Positions 1-5,361 of a DNA stretch of 6,179 nt are shown here, one piece after another. Below the pieces are notes generated by a model. It worked only from the letters and a program-made list of their open reading frames with translations, did not search any database and was not told the DNA's origin. Position numbers and translations under genes: made by a program. The number at the start of each line of letters is the position of its first letter. Position 1 is the stretch's first letter. This DNA is from an uncultured Lachnospiraceae bacterium (GTDB lineage: Bacteria; Bacillota; Clostridia; Lachnospirales; Lachnospiraceae): NCBI GenBank assembly GCA_946537585.1, contig CAMNFX010000085.1, forward strand, positions 1-6,179, written 5' to 3'.

Positions 1-3
1 ATC

Positions 4-12
4 TGCTATAAT
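4..12 (+). promoter_or_regulatory. Extended -10 promoter of the tRNA-Arg gene
   Basis: The sequence reads TGCTATAAT, a perfect TATAAT at 7-12 preceded by the TGn extended -10 element. Transcription should start near 19-20, about 16 nt before the mature tRNA. A -35 box would lie to the left of the window and cannot be seen. Position and perfect consensus support the call; activity is inferred. Confidence 0.6.
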
Positions 13-35
13 ATCATTTGCGTCTGAAAGACGAT

Positions 36-109
36 GCGCTAGTAGCTCAATTGGATAGAGCGTTCGGCTACGGACCGAAAGGTTGGGGGTTCGAGCCCTC
101 TCTGGCGCA
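36..109 (+). tRNA. tRNA-Arg, anticodon ACG
   Basis: A full cloverleaf can be folded by eye. The acceptor stem GCGCTAG (36-42) pairs with CTGGCGC (102-108) with one T-G wobble. The D stem GCTC (45-48) pairs with GAGC (58-61). The anticodon stem TTCGG (63-67) pairs with CCGAA (75-79) around loop CTACGGA, placing ACG at 70-72. The T stem GGGGG (85-89) pairs with CCTCT (97-101), with two G-T wobbles, around loop TTCGAGC. The discriminator base is A109. The next bases are GAA, so the CCA end is not encoded and must be added by the CCA-adding enzyme. ACG would normally be deaminated to ICG by TadA and read CGU, CGC and CGA arginine codons; that is family knowledge. The gene stands alone, with its own promoter and terminator, and converges on the aminotransferase gene. 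Confidence 0.95.
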
Positions 110-110
110 G

Positions 111-143
111 AAAAAGCTGTCGTGATACACGGCAGCTTTTTTT
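111..143. terminator. Bidirectional rho-independent terminator shared by tRNA-Arg and the leftward operon
   Basis: An A5 run followed by GCTGTCGTG (116-124), a 3-nt loop ATA, then CACGGCAGC (128-136) and a run of seven T (137-143). The stem has nine pairs (one T-G wobble) and extends through A-T pairs. It begins 2 nt after the tRNA and ends 3 nt before the aminotransferase stop codon region. The A run on the left gives the - strand transcript its own U tract, so the element should stop transcription from both sides. Confidence 0.88.
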
Positions 144-145
144 GT

Positions 146-1345
146 TCAATCTTTTCCTTCGATCATATCCCAGGTGAGCTTTCCTATGATCTCCGCTCCC
201 CGGGCAACATCCTCGATCGGTGCCGTCGAATAGCACATGCGGATCGAATGGCTCGGAGCATTCCCGTCGATCAGAAAGCCGCTTCCCGGAACACATACAA
301 CGCCCCTCTCAATGCCTTTCCAGGTAAATTCCACCGCGTCTACGCAGTCCGGCATGAACAGCATCATGAACAGCCCTCCCTCCGGAGCGGAGATGCGGCA
401 GGAAGGATGCATGTTCTTCTTCAGTGTTTCCGTGACCAGTGCAACTCTTTTTCTGTACTCTTCCCTAGCCCTGTTTAAGTGCTCTTCATAGTCGGTTTTG
501 GTCATGATCCCCCAGGCAACATACTGCGCAAGTGTGTTGGAGTGGATGTCCGTCACCTGCTTGCAGACATTGAGATACTGGCGGAAACGCTTGTCCGCCA
601 CCAGATATCCGAGACGGAACGACGGACAGATCACCTTGGAAAGTGAGCTGGTATAGAATACGCGTCCTTCGGTATCCAGTGACTTGACAGGATCGACGGA
701 TTCGCCGGCAAAGCGGAGCTCTGTATAAGGATCATCCTCCAGGATGATCTTGTCATAGCGGCAGGCAAGCTCATAGAGCTTTTTCCTCGTATCCGCCACC
801 GCGGTATATCCCGTCGGATTCTGGAAAGAGGAGATCGTATAGATGAGCTTCACCTCCGGATGGGTCTTAAGCATCTCCTCCACCGCTTCAGTGTCGATGC
901 CGCTTTCATTAATTCCGACGCCGAGCAGTTCTGCCTCGTAGGCATGGAAAATGTTATAGCAGCTTGAGTACGACGGCTCCTCAACGATCACGCCGTCGCC
1001 CTTTTCCAGCCAGATCTTGGAGACGAGGTCAACCGCCTGTGTTCCTCCGCTGACGATAAAGAGGTCATTCTGTTCGAAATCAAAGCCGTATTTTGCTGCC
1101 AGCCTTTTCTTCAGCGCTTCCACGAGCGGAGGATAGCCGAGGACCGCGCCGTAAGTAAAAAGCTTGTTATCTCCCGTTTCCAGCGCCTCCTGATAAAAGC
1201 GCTTCATATACTCCACGGGAAAGGTCACCGGTGAGGGATTTCCGTTGGCGAAGCTGATCAGCCCCTGCTTCAGGGCGGCCTCGGCAAACTGACGGATGAC
1301 CGATGGCTTGATGTGATTCATGCGTTCTGCAGGCTGAATATTCAT
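146..1345 (-). CDS. PLP-dependent class I/II aminotransferase (2-aminoadipate/KAT II/LysN-like)
   Basis: A 399-residue cytoplasmic fold-type I aminotransferase that would move an amino group between an amino acid and a 2-oxo acid through pyridoxal phosphate. Visible motifs (numbered from the chosen ATG): GGTQ at 100-103 for cofactor phosphate binding; FQNPTGYT at 174-181 with the conserved Asn176; EDDPY at 203-207 with the cofactor-ring Asp and Tyr; SSLSK at 233-237 with Lys237 as the expected Schiff-base lysine; and SIRMCYS at 367-373 with Arg369 as the expected carboxylate-binding arginine. The style resembles 2-aminoadipate/aromatic aminotransferases and the aminotransferase half of MocR regulators, but there is no DNA-binding domain. 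The ATG at 1345 was chosen because GAGGA lies 8 nt upstream. A TTG at 1426 would add 27 residues unlike the family and overlap nadD. Last gene of the operon; the substrate cannot be told from sequence. Confidence 0.9.
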   Translation of the reverse strand: MNIQPAERMNHIKPSVIRQFAEAALKQGLISFANGNPSPVTFPVEYMKRFYQEALETGDNKLFTYGAVLGYPPLVEALKKRLAAKYGFDFEQNDLFIVSGGTQAVDLVSKIWLEKGDGVIVEEPSYSSCYNIFHAYEAELLGVGINESGIDTEAVEEMLKTHPEVKLIYTISSFQNPTGYTAVADTRKKLYELACRYDKIILEDDPYTELRFAGESVDPVKSLDTEGRVFYTSSLSKVICPSFRLGYLVADKRFRQYLNVCKQVTDIHSNTLAQYVAWGIMTKTDYEEHLNRAREEYRKRVALVTETLKKNMHPSCRISAPEGGLFMMLFMPDCVDAVEFTWKGIERGVVCVPGSGFLIDGNAPSHSIRMCYSTAPIEDVARGAEIIGKLTWDMIEGKD

Positions 1346-1353
1346 ACTTTTGT

Positions 1354-1358
1354 TCCTC
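1354..1358 (-). promoter_or_regulatory. Ribosome binding site deciding the aminotransferase start
   Basis: On the - strand GAGGA lies 8 nt before the ATG at 1345. It favours that start over the in-frame TTG at 1426, which lies inside the end of nadD. Confidence 0.7.
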
Positions 1359-1395
1359 AGTACTTCAAGTTGATGCAAATGAAATCCGTTGCCTG

Positions 1396-1422
1396 CCCGG
1401 ACAGGACAGAGGTCCTCCCGGG
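1396..1422 (-). other. GC-rich intercistronic hairpin immediately after nadD
   Basis: On the - strand CCCGG, one unpaired base, AGGAC, loop CTCT, GTCCT, two unpaired bases, CCGGG: ten G-C-rich pairs with one small internal loop. It begins right after the nadD stop codon. The following - strand bases are not U-rich, so it is not a canonical terminator. It could protect a 3' end, pause polymerase, or tune expression of the aminotransferase. Confidence 0.45.
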
Positions 1423-2157
1423 TCAATCCATACTGTTTTGATAGATCCCGTGCCCGAGGATATAATCCTTTACTGTTTCGGGAACCAGTCCGCTCAGCTC
1501 CTGCAGCTCACTTTCAGAAAGGCCCAAAGCGGCCCGTGCAGCCAGGCGGCGAACTTTCGTGGATGAAATATCCGGGACTGCCGTTTTCAGAAGTGTTATT
1601 CTCGCGCCGCACTGCTTAAGAAAGCGTACGGTCTGTGCCATATCCGGCGCAAAGGGGTCCTGTTCAAAGGCCTGTCTGTAAAATGCAAGTATATCGGCCA
1701 GCTGAAATATCTCGTCAGAACGGTACCAGGACGCAAGGCCGGGAAGCATGTCGCCCCCGCAGATCAGATACAGCTTTGCGCCCGGATACTGATCAGAAAT
1801 TTCTCTGAGTGTATCCGCCATATAGCTCGGTCCGTGACGGCGGATCTCCAGCTCGCATACAGACATAGGCGAAGCCGGCTGTTTTTCCTCCGTCACACCA
1901 GAAGAACACTCCTCCGGCGCTGCCGTATTGTCTGTGCCGTACCGGTGCAGAGCCTCCGACACAGCGAGCCTGGTCATCCAAAGGCGGTCTGCTGCAGAGA
2001 CCTCCGGCATTTTATGCGGCGGATCTCCGTTGGGGACCCAGAGCACCTCATCCAGACCGCCCTCGGAAAGAGCGGCAAGCGCCATGCAGATATGCCCGTA
2101 ATGAGGCGGGTTAAAGGTCCCTCCCAGGATCCCGATTTTTCTCACTGAGCCTTCCAT
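1423..2157 (-). CDS. nadD: Nicotinate-nucleotide adenylyltransferase (NadD)
   Basis: NadD joins nicotinate mononucleotide to AMP from ATP, giving deamido-NAD in NAD biosynthesis. The 244-residue protein has the nucleotidyltransferase signature GGTFNPPHYGH at 12-22 (HxGH at 19-22), PPHK at 46-49, GPSYMADTL at 109-117, CGGDML at 133-138, and the C-terminal ATP-binding ISSTKVRR at 197-204. It is longer than the usual 190-215 residues, mostly because of a polar, low-complexity insert at about 72-97. The ATG directly abuts the TAA of the upstream gene and lacks a clear ribosome binding site. An in-frame GTG at 2145 (codon 5), with GGAAGG 4 nt upstream, would start the protein at MRKIGILGG, closer to typical NadD N termini, so either start is possible. 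The usual neighbours yqeK and rsfS are absent here. Confidence 0.95.
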   Translation of the reverse strand: MEGSVRKIGILGGTFNPPHYGHICMALAALSEGGLDEVLWVPNGDPPHKMPEVSAADRLWMTRLAVSEALHRYGTDNTAAPEECSSGVTEEKQPASPMSVCELEIRRHGPSYMADTLREISDQYPGAKLYLICGGDMLPGLASWYRSDEIFQLADILAFYRQAFEQDPFAPDMAQTVRFLKQCGARITLLKTAVPDISSTKVRRLAARAALGLSESELQELSGLVPETVKDYILGHGIYQNSMD

Positions 2158-2682
2158 TTATGCAAGGCTTGCGGCACCGGTCGGATACTTTTCAAAGACC
2201 GCCTGTGCCATCGCTTTGCTGATATCCTCTACTCCGGCGCCGCTGAGCATGCCCTTTAAGCACGCCTGCATCGCCGCCTTCGCTTCCTCAAACGGTCCCG
2301 GCACATTGATCACAAGCGTATTTCCCTTACGTCCGCAGACAAGCTTGCTCCACATATGACCGTTTTTCCCGTAGATCTCCCTGGCGGAATATTCATCCAG
2401 ATAGCGAACGAGAGCCGTATGCGTATAATCCTTCCCCAGAGTGCTGCTGAAACGGTGTCCGCCGCCGGAGCCTCCGATCAGTACGATCAGGTCCGGATCG
2501 GTTTCTGCCGCGTCACAGATCTTCCGGAAGATCGAATCCTCCTCGTCCACGATGGGGCAGACCCTCGTCACCTCTGCATCCGGCCATGCGGCAACGATCT
2601 GCCGCATCAGCTCCGGTGCGTCCAGATCGAGCACGATTCCTTCCAGGATCTCGTTTCCCGTCGGCAGTATAAATGCTCTCAT
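2158..2682 (-). CDS. Molybdopterin-binding-fold (MoaB/MogA/CinA-like) protein
   Basis: A 174-residue soluble protein resembling the MoCF fold found in MogA, MoaB, the MoeA core and CinA. The N terminus MRAFILPTGNEILEG (1-15) matches the TGxEL-x-G opening of that fold. DLIVLIGGSGGGHRFSST (64-81) sits where the glycine-rich TGGTG pterin-binding loop normally is, and NVPGPFEEA (126-134) resembles the late PGxP/PG segment. The SGGG loop and the GKNGHMWSKLVCG stretch (105-117) differ from classical MogA/MoaB, so this is probably a separate subfamily whose ligand I cannot name. Start: ATG at 2682, forming a 4-nt ATGA overlap with the upstream gene's TGA, which indicates translational coupling. An upstream in-frame ATG at 2712 would overlap that gene by 34 nt and add ten non-family residues. 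The stop abuts the nadD start. Confidence 0.7.
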   Translation of the reverse strand: MRAFILPTGNEILEGIVLDLDAPELMRQIVAAWPDAEVTRVCPIVDEEDSIFRKICDAAETDPDLIVLIGGSGGGHRFSSTLGKDYTHTALVRYLDEYSAREIYGKNGHMWSKLVCGRKGNTLVINVPGPFEEAKAAMQACLKGMLSGAGVEDISKAMAQAVFEKYPTGAASLA

Positions 2683-3041
2683 CCCCGCTTGATCCACCTT
2701 TCTCTCAGACAATCGGAAACCGGCTTATCCGGTATATCCTTCCATTCGACCGGAACGATCTTGTCAGAACAGCTGACCTTGGTCAGATCGCTGACAGTAA
2801 TGCCTTCCGCAAGCGCAAGCGCGTCGATGACTCCATCCGCGTTTCTGCGGATCTTTTCCGGATCCGCATTATAAACGTCCATCTCAATGGATTCTCCGGT
2901 CACACCGATCACGCGTACGATCGTCTGCAGCTTATCCTGCAGAACTTTTTCCACCTGTGTCGTGCTCATGCCCTTGACGCTCAGCCCTGAGATCTTCAGG
3001 ACAGATTTGTCCGCGTAGGCGATAATATACTCTTCAGCCAT
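2679..3041 (-). CDS. Conserved-looking hypothetical protein coupled to the MoCF-fold gene
   Basis: I do not recognise this 120-residue protein. It has no signal peptide or membrane segment and looks like a compact soluble alpha/beta protein. Seen in it: strand-like segments (EEYIIAYADKS at 3-13, TIVRVIGVTGESIEMDVY at 40-57), a polar helix (STTQVEKVLQDKLQ at 26-39), and a segment DLTKVSCSDKIVPVEW (85-100). Its two cysteines are at 91 and 111. The start is well supported: AAGGAG lies 8 nt upstream of the ATG. It is separated from recJ by 74 nt and overlaps the MoCF-fold gene by 4 nt, so the two proteins are probably made in fixed ratio and may act together. It could be an accessory or N-terminal partner of the MoCF protein; that is inference from position alone. 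Confidence 0.75.
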   Translation of the reverse strand: MAEEYIIAYADKSVLKISGLSVKGMSTTQVEKVLQDKLQTIVRVIGVTGESIEMDVYNADPEKIRRNADGVIDALALAEGITVSDLTKVSCSDKIVPVEWKDIPDKPVSDCLRERWIKRG

Positions 3042-3049
3042 AAATACTT

Positions 3050-3055
3050 CTCCTT
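3050..3055 (-). promoter_or_regulatory. Strong ribosome binding site of the 120-residue gene
   Basis: AAGGAG on the - strand, 8 nt before the ATG at 3041. It is the best Shine-Dalgarno sequence in the window, which suggests that translation here is initiated independently of recJ. Confidence 0.75.
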
Positions 3056-3065
3056 ATAACTTAAT

Positions 3066-3082
3066 CAATCGACTGACGATTG
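3066..3082. repeat. Short perfect inverted repeat in the recJ to 120-aa gene gap
   Basis: CAATCG, a 5-nt spacer ACTGA, then CGATTG. It lies in the 74-nt spacer, upstream of the strong ribosome binding site. No U tract follows on either strand, so it is not a terminator. A repeat of this size can occur by chance in 6 kb; any operator or mRNA role is speculative. Confidence 0.3.
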
Positions 3083-3115
3083 CTGCTGACAAAAGCTTAA
3101 TGATAACTGTTCCGC

Positions 3116-4888
3116 TTAATGGACCATGTATTCCTTCACTTCGATCTGGATAGACCTTCGTCCTCCGAATTCATTGATCTTCGGACTGTACAGTATATCG
3201 ACAGAGGACGCCTCTTTAAGCTCCTCCCGCATGGCATCCGCCTCGCCGAAGCAGATCGCGTCAAGTGCGATCCCGTTTGCTTCAGAAAGTCTCATCCTGA
3301 GGACATTGCGGTTTTTTCCGAGAACCCTCAAGTCAGAGGCCTTCAGTCCCTTCTCCGCAAAGAGCGGACGTTCAAAGCCGGGGCCGAAGGGAGCCAGAGA
3401 ATCCAGCTCCTCGATCAGCTGTGCGGTCACATAGCCGATAGGCATCGGCGCATCGATCCAGATTTTCCGGATGAAATCCTCTTCCGAAAGATCGGCATTT
3501 TCATTCAGGCGCTTGCGAAGCGGCTCCAGCTGCTCCTCGGAAAGGCTTAATCCGGCAGCCATGGGATGGCCTCCGAACCGGTTCAGAAGGTCCTCCGCTT
3601 TGCATAAGCCCTCGAACATGTTATAGGCTTCGATGGAGCGTCCGCTGCCCTTCAGACCTTCCGCCGCCCCGGTGATCACGATCACGGGCCGGTTGTAGCG
3701 TTCCTTCAGTCTGCCGGCCACGATCCCCGCAAGAGATTCATGCAGCCCCTCGATATAGACAACGAGCACCTTATCTTTAAGATGTCTCTCCTCTACGATC
3801 CTGATTCCTTTTGCAACGCCTGCCTCTGTCATGCTCTTCCGCTCTTCGTTAAGAAAGATCAGATGTTCGGAAAGCCTCGCTGCCTCTTCTTTGTCTTCTG
3901 TCATAAACAGCTGCAGGGCACTCTCGGCGCTCTCAAGCCTTCCGCCGGCATTGATGCAGGGACCGATAATAAATCCGATGTGGTAGCTCGTGATCTGTTT
4001 ATCGTCGAGATGAAGCTTTTCGATCAGAGTGCGCAGTCCGGTGTTCGGCGTGCCGTACTCCCCGCCGCTGCCCTGTGCCGGTCCACTGTCAGCCGGCGTA
4101 TAAAGCACCTTTCCGCCGTTCAGGATCCGCAAGCCCTCCCGGACAATGATCCGGTTTTCCCCTTTCAGGGTCATGATGTCGCCGATGGTGGCTATGGCAG
4201 CAAAATCAATATATTTGAGCCACCTGTCTGCAGGAAGCCCTGCCAGCCTGTACAGCTCGCGGATCAGCTTCCATGCGGTCACGGCTCCGCAGATATCCTC
4301 TGACGGATAGCGGCTCCCGGCGATTTTGGCATCCACGACCGCATCGGCCGGAGGAAGGATATCGGCACCGTTTTCATCCTTTCGGACATTATGATGATCC
4401 GTCACGATCACCGTGAGGCCATGTTCCTTCGCCTCGCGCAGCTCATCGACCGCAGCGATGCCGTTATCACAGGTAAGAAGGAGGTCCACGCCGGCTTCTA
4501 CCGCTTCATGAACGATCCCCGGATTGATCCCGTATCCGTCATTGATCCGGTCCGGAATCCTGTGATCCGCATGCGCGCCCAGGGCATGGAGACTCCTCAG
4601 GAGGATGCATGTCGCACAGACGCCGTCAATATCATAATCTCCTACAACGCGGATATGCTTATGCTCCTGTACTGCCTGCAGGAGGATGCGCGCAGCCTTC
4701 TCAAGATCGGGCAGGAGCAGCTCATCATACAGCTCCTGCACGCCGCCGTGCAGGAAATACCGGATCTGTTCCTCTGTAATGATATCCCGGTTCCGCAATA
4801 CCCTTGCCGTAACCTGGTCGATCCCGAAGCGCCTGGATATTTCACGGAAATCCGCTTTTTTAGAATAAACGTACCACTTACTGTTCAT
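3116..4888 (-). CDS. recJ: Single-stranded-DNA-specific exonuclease RecJ
   Basis: RecJ degrades single-stranded DNA 5' to 3' in recombination, mismatch and base-excision repair, using two metal ions. The 590-residue protein shows the DHH phosphoesterase motifs in order: GDYDIDG at 83-89, TCDNGIAA at 139-146, TDHHN at 163-167, GPCINAGGRLESA at 309-321, then the DHHA1 motif GGHPMAAG at 439-446 and an OB-like region opening with LAPFGPGFERPLF at 498-510. It is near the E. coli length and lacks the long C-terminal extension of Bacillus subtilis RecJ. The ATG at 4888 was chosen because MNSKWYVYSKKADF fits known N termini. GTG codons at 4915 and 4912 would add nine or eight residues; the 4912 one forms a GTGA overlap with the barstar stop. 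None of the three has a good ribosome binding site, so translation may depend on coupling to the inhibitor gene 20 nt upstream. Confidence 0.95.
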   Translation of the reverse strand: MNSKWYVYSKKADFREISRRFGIDQVTARVLRNRDIITEEQIRYFLHGGVQELYDELLLPDLEKAARILLQAVQEHKHIRVVGDYDIDGVCATCILLRSLHALGAHADHRIPDRINDGYGINPGIVHEAVEAGVDLLLTCDNGIAAVDELREAKEHGLTVIVTDHHNVRKDENGADILPPADAVVDAKIAGSRYPSEDICGAVTAWKLIRELYRLAGLPADRWLKYIDFAAIATIGDIMTLKGENRIIVREGLRILNGGKVLYTPADSGPAQGSGGEYGTPNTGLRTLIEKLHLDDKQITSYHIGFIIGPCINAGGRLESAESALQLFMTEDKEEAARLSEHLIFLNEERKSMTEAGVAKGIRIVEERHLKDKVLVVYIEGLHESLAGIVAGRLKERYNRPVIVITGAAEGLKGSGRSIEAYNMFEGLCKAEDLLNRFGGHPMAAGLSLSEEQLEPLRKRLNENADLSEEDFIRKIWIDAPMPIGYVTAQLIEELDSLAPFGPGFERPLFAEKGLKASDLRVLGKNRNVLRMRLSEANGIALDAICFGEADAMREELKEASSVDILYSPKINEFGGRRSIQIEVKEYMVH

Positions 4889-4908
4889 AGAAAAGAAGGA
4901 ACGTGCCT

Positions 4909-5295
4909 TCACCACTCTTTTGATCTGCCGGACCCATCCGGATCCGGCCCGAGGAATTCATCGAATTCGTCCGTGCCCGGATCGATCTCATCAGGGTCCA
5001 GATTCTCAACGATATCCCCGAAGATCACAGCCAGCTCGGGGTTGCTCTTTTCAGCGTCACGAAATACATCACACAGCTGATCGATATAGACCATCAGATC
5101 CATATCCACTTTATCAAAATCAGGAGTCGGCGGAAACAGCCCGATGGCCGTCGGCTCCGTAATCTCTGTCAGCATATCGTATAATGCATCCAGATTCTTT
5201 CCGTAATAGTCCGGGAACGAAAGCTCCCCGGCGATGTATTCATGCAGTTCCTTTTTGTTTTCAGGAACGCTCAGGTCCAGTATTACTTTTTTCAT
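4909..5295 (-). CDS. Barstar-family ribonuclease inhibitor with acidic C-terminal extension
   Basis: Barstar is a small cytoplasmic protein that plugs the active site of barnase-type ribonucleases. Residues 1-93 match the family, most clearly FPDYYGKNLDALYDMLTEI (27-45). By alignment from memory, Tyr30, Asp36 and Asp40 correspond to barstar Y29, D35 and D39, the main barnase contacts. W38 is replaced by Tyr39 and E76 by Asp80. The protein has 128 residues, against about 90 for barstar. The extra 35 C-terminal residues carry 12 acidic and no basic residues between 94 and 120, with a tandem DEF at 109-114. No signal peptide, as expected for a cytoplasmic inhibitor. The ribosome binding site is weak (GAG 7 nt upstream). 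It directly follows the ribonuclease gene, its obvious partner. The pairing is strong inference; inhibition is untested. Confidence 0.93.
   Translation of the reverse strand: MKKVILDLSVPENKKELHEYIAGELSFPDYYGKNLDALYDMLTEITEPTAIGLFPPTPDFDKVDMDLMVYIDQLCDVFRDAEKSNPELAVIFGDIVENLDPDEIDPGTDEFDEFLGPDPDGSGRSKEW
4954..4968. repeat. Tandem GAATTC pair encoding a DEF-DEF repeat
   Basis: GAATTC occurs at 4954-4959 and 4963-4968, separated by ATC. On the coding (-) strand this is a 9-nt tandem duplication giving Asp-Glu-Phe twice in the acidic barstar tail. It may be a trace of slippage that lengthened the tail. Confidence 0.5.
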
Positions 5296-5316
5296 TTCGA
5301 TCTCACATTAAATCCG

Positions 5317-5338
5317 CTGGTGCTTTTTGAAGCGCCAG
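5317..5338 (-). other. Intercistronic hairpin between the ribonuclease and inhibitor genes
   Basis: On the - strand CTGG, C, GCTT, loop CAAA, AAGC, A, CCAG: eight pairs with a central C-A mismatch. It lies in the 66-nt gap, 21 nt upstream of the barstar start. No clear U tract follows, so it is unlikely to be a full terminator. It might set the relative amounts of ribonuclease and inhibitor mRNA, which is inference. Confidence 0.4.
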
Positions 5339-5361
5339 ATTGCATAAAGGCTGCAGAAGCA

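Noticed and set aside
1346..1426. Longer aminotransferase starting at TTG 1426
   Set aside because: It would add 27 residues unlike the family and overlap nadD; the ATG at 1345 has a ribosome binding site at the right distance.
2683..2712. Longer MoCF-fold protein starting at ATG 2712
   Set aside because: It would overlap the upstream gene by 34 nt, and the added residues do not fit the fold; the ATGA overlap at 2679-2682 is typical coupling.
2356..2874. 172-codon + strand frame opposite the MoCF-fold and 120-residue genes
   Set aside because: It is a shadow of two overlapping - strand genes that have good starts and plausible protein composition.
3740..4303. 187-codon + strand frame inside recJ
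   Set aside because: It lies wholly antisense to the DHH domains of RecJ, with no supporting signal.
4391..5080. 229-codon open frame on the + strand opposite recJ and barstar
   Set aside because: It is antisense to genes with clear family motifs, its translation has no recognisable domain, and no ribosome binding site or promoter precedes it.
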